This document shows, piece by piece, positions 44,128-52,718 of a stretch of DNA of 64,000 bases (position 1 is the stretch's first letter; each line of letters begins with the position of its first letter). The notes beneath the pieces were generated by a model that worked only from the letters and a program-made list of their open reading frames with translations, did not search any database and was not told the DNA's origin. Made by a program: the position numbers and the translations under genes. Source of the stretch: Streptomyces pyxinicus (GTDB taxonomy: Bacteria > Actinomycetota > Actinomycetes > Streptomycetales > Streptomycetaceae); the NCBI RefSeq assembly GCF_024753135.1, contig NZ_JANUGP010000002.1, positions 124,001 to 188,000 of the forward strand. The letters are read 5' to 3'.

Positions 44128-44494
44128 CCCGTCCCTCTTCCATGCCGACGCGATCGACCTGCTGGGCAGCGGCCTGAGGCGGAAGCTCCGTCGGAGATCA
44201 GGGTCGTACGCCAGATGACCGTCGTCCTCGACGAACGCGACGCCCCTGAGCCGGACCTCTCCGTGATCCGAGCCGAAGCCGTCCTCGACCGGCGTCAGAC
44301 CCACTTCAAGGCGGCCGACGTCCTGCTCGCCGTCGAAGTCGTCTCACCCGACTCGGCGGCTCGTGACCGCAACGCCAAGCGAACGCGGTGAGGTCACCGG
44401 CACCTACGCGCTCACCGGCATCCACCACGACCACGTCAAGATCCGTGTCCCCTACGGCATCGACATCGACCTGACCGGGATCGACGCCCTCTGA
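44128..44494 (+). pseudogene. Remnant of a Uma2-family (DUF820) restriction-endonuclease-like gene
   Basis: The stretch encodes pieces of a Uma2 protein split over frames. First comes LFHADAIDLLGSGLRRK, then in another frame RVVRQMTVVLDERDAPEPDL and LLAVEVVSPDSAARDRNAK, then a stop. In a further frame it resumes with GTYALTGIHHDHVKIRVPYG and IDIDLTGIDAL. The pieces follow the order of an intact Uma2 protein. The expected middle region between RDRNAK and the TYA segment is missing and the start is gone. It therefore carries at least two frameshifts and a deletion. Uma2 genes are abundant and mobile in Streptomyces. Confidence 0.7.
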
Positions 44495-44533
44495 CCGCCC
44501 CCGAGGCCGCCCCGCGGTCGCCCTACAGAACCG

Positions 44534-45427
44534 TCACAGAACCGTCGCCCCCGCCACCGGCCCCGCCGCCGTCCGTACCGTGCGGCAGGTGCCGGAGGCG
44601 TGGAGGGCTTCGGCGACCTTGGCGGCCGAGTCGGCGTCGCGGGTGAGGAAGGCTGTCGTGGGGCCCGAGCCCGAGACCAGGGTGGCGAGGGCGCCCGCCG
44701 CGCGGCCGGCCGCCAGGGTGCCGGCGAGTTCCGGGAAGAGGGAGAGGGCGGCGGGCTGGAGGTCGTTGGAGACGGCCGCCGCGAGTGCGTCGGCGTCGCC
44801 CTTGGCCAGCGCGTCCAGCAGGTCCGCCGAGGCCACCGGCTCCGGGATCGCCCGGCCCTCGGCCAGGCGGTCGAACTCGCGGAAGACCGCCGGCGTGGAC
44901 AGTCCGCGCCCGGCCATCGCGAACACCCAGTGGAAGGTGCCGCCCACGTCGAGGCCGGTCAGCCGCTCGCCTCGGCCGACGCCGAGGGCCGCCCCGCCGA
45001 CCAGGCTGAAGGGCACGTCGCTGCCCAACTCGGCGCAGATGTCGAGCAGTTCGGCACGGGAGGCGCCGGTGTTCCACAGCGCGTCGCAGGCGAGCAGCGC
45101 GCCCGCGCCGTCCGCGCTGCCGCCGGCCATGCCGCCGGCGACCGGGATGTCCTTGGCGATGTGCAGGTGGACGGCCGGTTCGATGCCCCGGCGCGCGGCC
45201 AGCGCGAGCGCGGCGCGGGCGGCGAGGTTGGTGCGGTCGAGGGGGACCTGCGCGGCGTCCGGGCCCGCGCAGGTGATCCGCAGCTCATCGGCCGGGGTGA
45301 CGGTGACCTCGTCGTAGAGGCCGACGGCGAGGAAGACGTTGGCGAGGTCGTGGAAGCCGTCGGCGCGCGCGGCGCCGACCGCGAGCTGGACGTTGACCTT
45401 GGCGGGGACGCGGACCGTGACGCTCAC
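44534..45427 (-). CDS. ispE: 4-diphosphocytidyl-2-C-methyl-D-erythritol kinase
   Basis: IspE phosphorylates CDP-methylerythritol in the MEP pathway to isopentenyl diphosphate. The 297 residues show the substrate site VRVPAKVNVQLAVG at the start and the GHMP glycine loop DIPVAGGMAGGSADGAGALL. They also show the C-terminal LVSGSGPTTAFL motif. The GTG at 45427 lies eleven bases after GAGGAG, somewhat long. It follows rsmA on the same strand with a gap of 109 bp; rsmA-ispE linkage is conserved in many actinobacteria. Confidence 0.95.
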   Translation of the reverse strand: MSVTVRVPAKVNVQLAVGAARADGFHDLANVFLAVGLYDEVTVTPADELRITCAGPDAAQVPLDRTNLAARAALALAARRGIEPAVHLHIAKDIPVAGGMAGGSADGAGALLACDALWNTGASRAELLDICAELGSDVPFSLVGGAALGVGRGERLTGLDVGGTFHWVFAMAGRGLSTPAVFREFDRLAEGRAIPEPVASADLLDALAKGDADALAAAVSNDLQPAALSLFPELAGTLAAGRAAGALATLVSGSGPTTAFLTRDADSAAKVAEALHASGTCRTVRTAAGPVAGATVL

Positions 45428-45536
45428 TGCTGACCGGGCTCCTCGGGAGGTACGGGGATGTACGGGCGGTGTCGAGGCGACGCGCGGAGCCGCTCGGAGA
45501 CTCCCGGCGCCCCGCACGTCACGCGAGTCACACGCG

Positions 45537-46403
45537 TCACACGCGGGGCGCGTGTTCGGCGATGCGGGCGAACTCCTCGACCGTCAGGGACTCGCCGCGG
45601 GCCTGCGGCGAGACCCCGGCCGCGACCAGCGCCGTCTCCGCCGCGGCGGCGGACCCGGCCCAGCCGGCGAGCGCGGCCCGCAGGGTCTTGCGGCGCTGCG
45701 CGAACGCGGCGTCGACCACCCGGAAGACCTGCGCCTTCGTGGCCGTCGTCGGGATCGGCTCGGTCCGCCGGACCAGGGCGACCAGCCCGCTGTCCACGTT
45801 CGGCGCGGGCCAGAAGACGGTGCGGCCGATCGCCCCGGCCCGCTTGACCTCGGCGTACCAGTTGGCCTTGACCGACGGCACGCCGTACACCTTCGAGCCC
45901 GGCGCGGCGGCGAGCCGGTCGGCGACCTCGGCCTGCACCATCACCAGCGTCCGCTCGATGCTCGGGAAGGTGTCGAGCATGTGCAGCAGCACCGGCACGG
46001 CCACGTTGTACGGCAGGTTCGCCACCAGCGCGGTCGGCGCGGGGCCGGGCAGCTCGGTGACGTGCAGGGCGTCGGAGTGGACCAGCGCGAACCGGTCGGC
46101 GCGCTCCGGCATCCGCGCGGCGACGGTCGCGGGCAGCGCGCCGGCCAGCACGTCGTCGATCTCGACGGCGGTGACCCGGTCGGCGGCCTCCAGCAGCGCG
46201 AGGGTGAGGGAGCCGAGCCCGGGGCCGACCTCGACCACCGTGTCGTCGGGGCGGACCTCGGCGGTGCGGACGATGCGCCGGACCGTGTTGGCGTCGATCA
46301 CGAAGTTCTGGCCGCGCTGCTTGGTGGGGCGGACACCGAGCGCGGCCGCGAGTTCGCGGATGTCGGCCGGGCCGAGGAGGGCGTCGGGGATGGGGCTGCT
46401 CAC
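45537..46403 (-). CDS. rsmA: 16S rRNA (adenine1518/1519-N6)-dimethyltransferase
   Basis: RsmA (KsgA) dimethylates two adenines in helix 45 of 16S rRNA during small-subunit assembly. The 288 residues contain the marker [17 protein letters not shown], the SAM motif [17 protein letters not shown] and the catalytic [11 protein letters not shown]. The C-terminal [15 protein letters not shown] rRNA-binding region follows. The start is GTG at 46403. It belongs to the conserved group tatD-rpfB-rsmA-ispE on one strand. Loss of this enzyme confers kasugamycin resistance in other bacteria. Confidence 0.96.
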   Translation of the reverse strand: MSSPIPDALLGPADIRELAAALGVRPTKQRGQNFVIDANTVRRIVRTAEVRPDDTVVEVGPGLGSLTLALLEAADRVTAVEIDDVLAGALPATVAARMPERADRFALVHSDALHVTELPGPAPTALVANLPYNVAVPVLLHMLDTFPSIERTLVMVQAEVADRLAAAPGSKVYGVPSVKANWYAEVKRAGAIGRTVFWPAPNVDSGLVALVRRTEPIPTTATKAQVFRVVDAAFAQRRKTLRAALAGWAGSAAAAETALVAAGVSPQARGESLTVEEFARIAEHAPRV

Positions 46404-46485
46404 GGGACAAGGGTACGGGGGCGCCGGGGGGCGGATCGCCGGGCGCCCCGGTGCCGGGCTCGGCCGGCGTGCGGTCGGGATCCCG

Positions 46486-47922
46486 CTAGCTGTGCAGCCG
46501 AGGCCCGCAGTGCGGCCAGGGGGCGGCGCCCTGGCGTACGTACAGCTTCTTCGCGCGGTACGTCTGCTCCCGTGCCGAGGCGTCCTGCGGGCGTCCGCTG
46601 CCGCCGAGGCTGTGCCAGGTGCGGGCGTCGAACTGGTACAGCCCGCCGTAGGTGCCCGAGGGGTCCACGGCGTGCGGACGGCCGCCGGACTCGCAGGCGG
46701 CCAGCGCCTGCCAGTTGAGGTGGTCGGCGCCGTGCACGGAGTCCGGCCGGGGCTTGGTACCGAACCTCACCAGCTGTTCGCGGGGCCGGCGCACCACCTC
46801 GGTGCGCTCCCGGCGCGGCTTCTGCCGGACGCCGTTGACGGTCCGCTGGAGGTAGGTGGTGCGGCGCAGGCCGGGCCGCCCGGGGCGGTCGACCACCTCG
46901 GTGCCCCGGAAGAGAGTGGGATCGGCGGTGCGCTCGACCGCGAAGGGGATCTGCTCCTCGTACACCCGCCGGGCGCCGGTGACGCGCAGCACGGTCACCG
47001 TCTGTCCGTCGCGCGGGAAGCTGCCGAGCGGCACCGAGGTGGTGTCCTGGCCGCGCAGCGTGATGCCGGCCTCCCGGACCGCCTCGCCGACGTTGGCGGC
47101 GTTGGTGCGCAGGGTGCGGGCACGGCCATCCGCCATGATCGTCACGGCGCGTTCGGTGCGCACGTCGAGCGCGAGCCCGGCGCGGCCGATGCTCCGGGAG
47201 CGTGAGGCGGACAGGTACGCGCCCTGGGCGCGCACGCCCAGCTCGTCCAGCGCGCCCTCGACGGTGTGCGCCGTCGTCCACACCTCGCGCCGGCTGCCGT
47301 CCAGGGTGAGGCGTACGGGGCGGCCGTAGCGGACGGCCACCTCGTCGCCGCTGGCGAGGGCCGCGCCGGGGGCGGGCGCGACCATGTCGTGCTCCCCCAT
47401 CGGGACGCCCTGCTCGGCGAGGAGTTCGCCGACGTCGCCGGCGAAGGTGTGCAGGGTGCGCTGATGACCGTCGACGCTCAGCTCGATCGCCTTGTCCTCG
47501 GCGACGAAGGCGGTGGTGCCGCCGGCCAGGAAGGCGACGACCAGCGCCTGCGGCAGCAGCCGGCGCAGAGCGGACTCCGAGCGCTCACCCGGGCGCCCCT
47601 TGCGCCGGCGCGCGGCACGCCCGTCCACACCCTCCTCGCCGACGGCCCCGCCGGGCATCGCGGGCACCGTGGGCAGGGGCGGCATCACGGGCACCGTGGG
47701 CAGGGGCGGCATCGCGGGCAACGTCGGCGCGCTCCCGCTCTGCCGCGGCAGCGGGCGCTCGTACCCGGGCCGGTACGTGTCCGCGTACATCACCCCGTAC
47801 GTCAGCGTCTCCGAGTCGTGGCCGCCGTACCGAGGGGTGCCGTACCAGGGGGCGCCCGGCGGGCCGGACGGCGCACAGTAGGGGCCGTACGCCTGAAAGG
47901 GCTCGTACTGCGAGTTGCTCAC
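46486..47922 (-). CDS. rpfB: Resuscitation-promoting factor RpfB-like cell-wall hydrolase
   Basis: This 478-residue protein cuts peptidoglycan during spore germination or regrowth. It has a cytoplasmic head of about 120 residues rich in Tyr, Pro and Gly, with a duplicated MPPLPTVP motif. A membrane anchor lies near residues 125-145. Three DUF348 repeats follow ([18 protein letters not shown], then [20 protein letters not shown], then a third near residue 255). A G5 domain ([17 protein letters not shown]) and a C-terminal lysozyme-like Rpf domain complete it. The Rpf domain carries the catalytic glutamate in ALAACESGG (about 411) and the [14 protein letters not shown] segment. The GTG at 47922 follows GGAG. 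The cytoplasmic head is longer than in mycobacterial RpfB. Confidence 0.94.
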   Translation of the reverse strand: MSNSQYEPFQAYGPYCAPSGPPGAPWYGTPRYGGHDSETLTYGVMYADTYRPGYERPLPRQSGSAPTLPAMPPLPTVPVMPPLPTVPAMPGGAVGEEGVDGRAARRRKGRPGERSESALRRLLPQALVVAFLAGGTTAFVAEDKAIELSVDGHQRTLHTFAGDVGELLAEQGVPMGEHDMVAPAPGAALASGDEVAVRYGRPVRLTLDGSRREVWTTAHTVEGALDELGVRAQGAYLSASRSRSIGRAGLALDVRTERAVTIMADGRARTLRTNAANVGEAVREAGITLRGQDTTSVPLGSFPRDGQTVTVLRVTGARRVYEEQIPFAVERTADPTLFRGTEVVDRPGRPGLRRTTYLQRTVNGVRQKPRRERTEVVRRPREQLVRFGTKPRPDSVHGADHLNWQALAACESGGRPHAVDPSGTYGGLYQFDARTWHSLGGSGRPQDASAREQTYRAKKLYVRQGAAPWPHCGPRLHS

Positions 47923-47964
47923 GCCGACACGCTCCAGAGGGCCACGGGGGTCCGGATCGGGCCG

Positions 47965-47993
47965 AACCTAGCGGAGCGACTGTCACTCTCCAA
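47965..47993 (-). promoter_or_regulatory. Promoter of rpfB
   Basis: On the minus strand TTGGAG (47988-47993) and TAGGTT (47965-47970) are spaced exactly 17 bp, a vegetative-type promoter. Transcription would start near 47958, 36 bases before the GTG. That is too short a leader for the cyclic-di-AMP riboswitch found before other Streptomyces rpf genes. Confidence 0.55.
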
Positions 47994-48068
47994 AGCGGCA
48001 CGACCACGCGGCGTCACGCTCGAACCCGAGCGCGATCCCGTGGCCGTTATCGCCTGGTTACGCTTGCT

Positions 48069-48971
48069 CTACGCTCCGTAGTCGAAGGCGCGGGCCGTGT
48101 TCGCGGCCAGGGCCGTCGCCAGCGCGTCTTCGCCGATGCCGCGTACGGCGGCCATCGCGCGGACCGTGACCGGAACGAGATACGGCGCGTTGGGCCGTCC
48201 GCGGTACGGGGCGGGGGTGAGGAAGGGCGCGTCGGTCTCCACCAGGACCAGCTCCAGCGGGGCGACGGCGAGCGCGTCCCGCAGGTTCTGGGCGTTCTTG
48301 AAGGTGACGTTGCCGGCGAAGGACAGGAAGTAGCCCTCGCGCGCGCAGAGCGCGGCCATCTCGGCGTCGCCGGAGTAGCAGTGGAAGACGGTGCGCTCGG
48401 GAGCGCCCTCCTCCTTCAGCACGCGCAGCACGTCGGCGTGCGCCTCGCGGTCGTGGATGACGAGCGCCTTGCCGTGCCGCTTGGCGATCTCGATGTGAGC
48501 GCGGAAGGACCGCTCCTGCGCGGCCTTGCCCTCGGGACCGGTACGGAAGTAGTCGAGCCCGGTCTCGCCGACGCCCCGCACCTGGGGCAGGGCGGCCAGC
48601 CGGTCGATCTCGGCGAGGGCCTCGTCGAGCGCGGCGTCACCGCCCGGTTCGCGGGCGCCCTGCCGTGACCAGCCGTCGGGGTCGCCGTGCACGATGCGCG
48701 GGGCCTCGTTGGGGTGCAGGGCGACGGCGGCGTGCACACCGGCGTGCGCGGCGGCCGTCTCGGCCGCCCACCGCGAGCCCTTGAGGTCGCAGCCGACCTG
48801 CACGACGGTCGTCACCCCCACCGACGCCGCCTTGGCAAGGGCCTCCTCGACCGTGCCGGACTGCATGTCGAGATGGGTGTGCGAGTCGGCGACGGGCACC
48901 CGGAGGGGTGCCGGCAGCGGCGGGGCCGCGTTCTTGTCGTCCTTGGGGCTCGGACCGGCGTGCGAAGACAT
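48069..48971 (-). CDS. tatD: TatD-family metal-dependent DNase/hydrolase
   Basis: This 300-residue TIM-barrel hydrolase has the metal ligands ADSHTHLD, GVGETGLDYF, LVIHDREAH, VFHCYSGD and LVETDAPFL in family order. TatD enzymes are 3'-5' exonucleases or D-tyrosyl-type hydrolases acting in DNA quality control. The family is not part of Tat secretion despite its name. The ATG at 48971 starts a serine-, proline- and lysine-rich lead of 25 residues absent from E. coli TatD. It lies upstream of rpfB, rsmA and ispE on the same strand, as in other actinobacteria, where metG often also precedes it. Confidence 0.92.
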   Translation of the reverse strand: MSSHAGPSPKDDKNAAPPLPAPLRVPVADSHTHLDMQSGTVEEALAKAASVGVTTVVQVGCDLKGSRWAAETAAAHAGVHAAVALHPNEAPRIVHGDPDGWSRQGAREPGGDAALDEALAEIDRLAALPQVRGVGETGLDYFRTGPEGKAAQERSFRAHIEIAKRHGKALVIHDREAHADVLRVLKEEGAPERTVFHCYSGDAEMAALCAREGYFLSFAGNVTFKNAQNLRDALAVAPLELVLVETDAPFLTPAPYRGRPNAPYLVPVTVRAMAAVRGIGEDALATALAANTARAFDYGA

Positions 48972-49029
48972 GCCCCGATCCTACGGAAGGGGCATGTCCC
49001 GTCCGTGGGATCGGGGGCCGCCGATCCGT

Positions 49030-49461
49030 TCAGCTCGCCCGGCGCTGGAACGGGTGGAAGAGGTCCGACAGGTGCCAGTGGTGCGGCTCACCGGCCGGCC
49101 CGGGCACCGCGGACGCCTCCGGCACCACGGGCGCCTCCGGCACCTCGACCGGTCCCGCGAGCGGCACGTGGTGGTCGTGCCGGCGGCCCGCGCCGCGCAC
49201 CGAGGAGACCTGACCCGCGCGCATGATCCGCACGATGTGGCCGTCGCAGTTCTGGCAGCTCGGCCGGCTCAGCGGCGAGGGCACGACCAGGCCCTCGGCC
49301 ACGTAGCGCACGCACTCGCGCCCGTCGGTGTCCTTGTGGTGCTCTATCTCGTACGACTGCTCCCAGCCGTGCCCGCAGCGCATGCAGGCGAACGAATACG
49401 ACTCGTGAACGACGGCTGTGGCCGTACCGCGAAGACCGGTCCGCCCTGCGATGTCACTCAT
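49030..49461 (-). CDS. Zinc-ribbon protein of unknown function
   Basis: This 143-residue protein has two CxxC knuckles, FACMRCGHGW and PSCQNCDG, 43 residues apart, which should bind one zinc ion. A histidine- and proline-rich tail follows, including DHHVPLAG and HHWHLSDLFHPF. It begins after GGGGAG with ATG at 49461. The fold resembles small nucleic-acid or protein-binding zinc ribbons found across Streptomyces, but no named family is recognised. It lies between tatD and rsmI on the same strand. Confidence 0.75.
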   Translation of the reverse strand: MSDIAGRTGLRGTATAVVHESYSFACMRCGHGWEQSYEIEHHKDTDGRECVRYVAEGLVVPSPLSRPSCQNCDGHIVRIMRAGQVSSVRGAGRRHDHHVPLAGPVEVPEAPVVPEASAVPGPAGEPHHWHLSDLFHPFQRRAS

Positions 49462-49751
49462 GCCGGCTCCCCATGTCCGCTGGACAAGCACCCCGTACGG
49501 GACTCCCCCTGGAACCCCCGAGGTGCGGGACGGGTGCGTCCCTCCGACCAGTGGACTCTTCCGGCGGGGCGAACGCAGCAGGGCTGTCGAGTGTTGGAGG
49601 CGATTTGGCCGTTCCTTGCAGAAACGACCCTCTTCACCCCTCGCGGGCTTTGCTTTCGACGCCGGCCTTTTGCCCTCCCATGGGGCGCCCGCTCATGCGA
49701 GAACATCCCTGCTCAGCGGGCATATTCAAAGGGGCCGGAGTGCGCCCCGGC

Positions 49752-50600
49752 TCACTCGCCCGCGCGCTTCGCGGCGACCACCGCGTCGAACACCACCCGC
49801 TTGGGCAGCCCCGCCTCCACCGCCACCGCCGCGATGGCCTCCTTGCGGCGTTCGCCGGCCTCCTCGCGCACCCGCACCCGGCGCACCAGCTCCGTCGCGT
49901 CGAGTTCCTCGGGGCCGGTCTCCGGGGCGCCCTCGACCACGACGGTGATCTCGCCGCGCACCCCCTCGGCGGCCCACCGGGCCAGCTCGGCCAGCGGACC
50001 GCGCCGTACCTCCTCGTACGTCTTGGTCAGCTCGCGGCACACGGCCGCCCGGCGGTCCGCGCCGAAGGCCTCGGCCATGGCGGCGAGGGTGTCGTCGAGC
50101 CGGTGCGGGGCCTCGAAGTAGACGAGGGTCCGCCGCTCGGCCGCCACCTCGCGCAGCCGGGACAGCCGCTCGCCCGCCTTGCGCGGCAGGAAGCCCTCGA
50201 AGCAGAACCGGTCGACCGGCAGCCCGGACAGCGCGAGCGCGGTCAGCACGGCGGACGGCCCGGGTACGGCGGTGACCCGGACGTCCTTCTCGACGGCGGC
50301 GGCGACCAGCCGGTACCCGGGGTCGGAGACGGACGGCATCCCGGCGTCGGTGACGAGCAGCACCCGGGCGCCGCCGAGCAGCTCCTCGACCAGCTCGGGC
50401 GTGCGGGCGGACTCGTTGCCCTCGAAGTACGACACCACGCGGCCCCGGGTCTGCACGCCCAGGGCCTGGGTGAGCCGGCGCAGCCGCCGGGTGTCCTCGG
50501 CGGCCACCACGTCGGCGCCGGCCAGCTCCTCGGCCAGCCGGGGCGGCGCGTCCGCGATGTCGCCGATGGGGGTTCCTGCGAGGACAAGGGTTCCAGTCAC
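49752..50600 (-). CDS. rsmI: 16S rRNA (cytidine1402-2'-O)-methyltransferase
   Basis: RsmI methylates the 2'-oxygen of C1402 in the decoding centre. The 282 residues have the family landmarks GTLVLAGTPIGDIADAPPR, AAEDTRRLRRL, LLVTDAGMPSVSDPGYRLV and VYFEAPHRL. A C-terminal domain ending KRVVFDAVVAAKRAGE follows. GTG at 50600 was taken because the family starts with GTLVLAGTPIGD; the ribosome site is G-rich. It is divergent from pmt across 207 bp. No gene is supported between 49462 and 49751 upstream of its end. Confidence 0.95.
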   Translation of the reverse strand: MTGTLVLAGTPIGDIADAPPRLAEELAGADVVAAEDTRRLRRLTQALGVQTRGRVVSYFEGNESARTPELVEELLGGARVLLVTDAGMPSVSDPGYRLVAAAVEKDVRVTAVPGPSAVLTALALSGLPVDRFCFEGFLPRKAGERLSRLREVAAERRTLVYFEAPHRLDDTLAAMAEAFGADRRAAVCRELTKTYEEVRRGPLAELARWAAEGVRGEITVVVEGAPETGPEELDATELVRRVRVREEAGERRKEAIAAVAVEAGLPKRVVFDAVVAAKRAGE

Positions 50601-50807
50601 GCCCCCATCCTCGCAGGAGGGCCGGACACGCCGGAAAACGCCCGTACGACCCCGACCGCACCCGGACCCACGCCCCTGACCGCCCCGCACCCGCGCCCCC
50701 GCCTGACCCCGCGGACACGCCCCGCCTCCACCCCACGAACGCGCCCGCCTCCCCACCGTTACCCACATGCGCGGGACTCCCACAGAACGGTTCCCTACGA
50801 TGGCGCG

Positions 50808-52565
50808 GTGACCAGTACCGCGTCCTCCATGGACCTCCGGCAGGGCCAGACGCCGCACGACCGGCGGCCGTCGTGGCAGCAGCGGCTGCGCCGATTCGGG
50901 TACACGCCGTCCAAGGACGCGCCCGAGGCCGACGTGCGCGACCGGCTGGTGCCGCCGTTCACCGAGCCGAGCCCCCGGCTGTGGCAGGCGTTCGGCCTGT
51001 CGCCGGTGCTCACCGACCGGATCAGGCGCTGGTCCGGCTGGGGCGGCCCCCTGCTGGTGACCCTGATGGCGGGCCTGATGCGGTTCTGGAACCTGGGCAG
51101 CCCGCGCGCGGTGATATTCGACGAGACGTACTACGCGAAGGACGCCTGGGCGCTCGTCCACCACGGCTTCGAGGTCAGCTGGGACAAGTACGGCAAGAAC
51201 GCCAACGACCTCGTCCTGTCGACGCACGGACACCTGTCGGTGCCGACGGACGCGGCGTACGTGGTGCACCCGCCGGTGGGCAAGTACGTCATCGGTCTCG
51301 GCGAGCTGGTGTTCGGGTTCGACCCGTTCGGGTGGCGGTTCATGACGGCGCTGCTGGGCACACTGAGCGTGCTGCTGCTGTGCCGGATCGGGCGCCGGAT
51401 GTTCCGCTCGACGTTCCTGGGCTGTCTGGCGGGCGCGCTGATGGCGGTGGACGGCCTGCACTTCGTGATGAGCCGGACCTCGCTGCTCGACGGCGTGCTG
51501 ATGTTCTTCGTGGTGGCCGCGTTCGGCTGCCTGATCCTGGACCGGGACCGCTCCCGGGCGCGGCTCGCCGCCGCGCTGCCGGCCGACGCCGACGGCCGGG
51601 TCCGGCCGGACGCGCGGGTCGCGGACACGTTCCGGTCCGGTCTGCGCCCCTGGCGCTGGGCGGCCGGTCTGATGCTGGGCCTGGCCATCGGCACGAAGTG
51701 GAACGGCCTGTACATCCTGGCCGCGTTCTGCGTGATGACGGTGCTGTGGGACGTGGGCGCCCGCAAGGTGGCCGGCGCCCGGCACCCGTACACGGCGGCC
51801 CTGAAGTACGACACCGGGATCGCGTTCCTGGCGACGGTCCCGGTGGCCGTCGTCGTCTACCTGGCCTCCTGGACGGGCTGGATCCTCTCCGCCTCCGACG
51901 GCACCGGCGGCTACTACCGCAACTGGGCCGCCACCGACGGCAAGGGCGGCAGCTGGACCTTCCTGCCGGACTGGCTGCGCAGCCTGTGGCACTACGAGCA
52001 CGAGGTCTACAAGTTCCACGTCGGGCTCACGTCCCCGCACACCTACCAGTCCAACCCGTGGAGCTGGATCGTGCTGGGCCGCCCGGTGTCGTACTTCTAC
52101 GAGTCCCCGAACCCCGGCGCCGACGGCTGCCCGGCGGACGCGGGCGAGAAGTGCGCCCGCGAGGTACTGGCGCTCGGCACACCGCTGCTGTGGTGGGTGG
52201 GCTGCCTGGCCCTGGTGTACGTGCTGTGGCGCTGGGCGTTCCGCCGCGACTGGCGGGCCGGTGCCATCGCGTGCGGGATCGCGGCCGGTTACCTGCCCTG
52301 GTTCATGTACCAGGAGCGGACGATCTTCCTCTTCTACGCCGTCGTCTTCCTGCCGTTCCTGTGCCTGGCGGTGGCGATGCTGCTCGGCGCCCTGATCGGC
52401 CCCGCCGGCTCCACCGACACCCGCCGCCTGATCGGCGCCTCCACGGCGGGCGTCCTCGTCCTGTTGATCGCCTGGAACTTCATCTACTTCTGGCCCCTTT
52501 ACACCGGCACCGCGATCCCGATCGACAGTTGGCGGTCGCGGATGTGGCTGGATACGTGGGTTTAG
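50808..52565 (+). CDS. pmt: Protein O-mannosyltransferase (actinobacterial Pmt)
   Basis: Pmt transfers mannose from polyprenyl-phosphate mannose to serine and threonine of secreted proteins during Sec export. The 585 residues have a cytoplasmic lead of about 75 residues and at least ten helices. The GT39 acidic motif is VIFDETYYAKDAW. Further motifs are VHPPVGKYVIGLGE and SRTSLLDGVLMFF. The C-terminal helix WNFIYFWPLYTG is typical of the family. In Streptomyces Pmt is required for phage phiC31 infection and antibiotic tolerance. A TACGAT element ends seven bases before the GTG at 50808 and there is no ribosome site, so the mRNA may be leaderless. Confidence 0.95.
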   Translation: MTSTASSMDLRQGQTPHDRRPSWQQRLRRFGYTPSKDAPEADVRDRLVPPFTEPSPRLWQAFGLSPVLTDRIRRWSGWGGPLLVTLMAGLMRFWNLGSPRAVIFDETYYAKDAWALVHHGFEVSWDKYGKNANDLVLSTHGHLSVPTDAAYVVHPPVGKYVIGLGELVFGFDPFGWRFMTALLGTLSVLLLCRIGRRMFRSTFLGCLAGALMAVDGLHFVMSRTSLLDGVLMFFVVAAFGCLILDRDRSRARLAAALPADADGRVRPDARVADTFRSGLRPWRWAAGLMLGLAIGTKWNGLYILAAFCVMTVLWDVGARKVAGARHPYTAALKYDTGIAFLATVPVAVVVYLASWTGWILSASDGTGGYYRNWAATDGKGGSWTFLPDWLRSLWHYEHEVYKFHVGLTSPHTYQSNPWSWIVLGRPVSYFYESPNPGADGCPADAGEKCAREVLALGTPLLWWVGCLALVYVLWRWAFRRDWRAGAIACGIAAGYLPWFMYQERTIFLFYAVVFLPFLCLAVAMLLGALIGPAGSTDTRRLIGASTAGVLVLLIAWNFIYFWPLYTGTAIPIDSWRSRMWLDTWV

Positions 52566-52654
52566 CGGACACGATTGGTTGCCGTTCGGACAACAATCGG
52601 CAACTGCGGTCACAGGAGTGGCGCAACCGCTTACAGTTCTCCACGCCCTGGAGT

Positions 52655-52666
52655 TGAACGCGTTCA
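52655..52666. promoter_or_regulatory. Perfect palindrome upstream of the PBP pair
   Basis: TGAACGCGTTCA is a perfect 12-bp palindrome 53 bp before the first PBP start, in a 153-bp gap after pmt. The gap also holds a weak TTGCCG/CGGCAA hairpin near 52577-52601. The palindrome may be an operator for the PBP pair. No regulator is assigned. Confidence 0.4.
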
Positions 52667-52718
52667 GACGCGTGCAGGCGACGGGACGTGTCACGGGGAA
52701 CGGGGAGGGGTGCGCGGG

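Noticed and set aside
47923..48068. Cyclic-di-AMP (ydaO-type) riboswitch before rpfB
   Set aside because: The predicted promoter gives a leader of only about 36 bases and none of the conserved riboswitch segments are seen.
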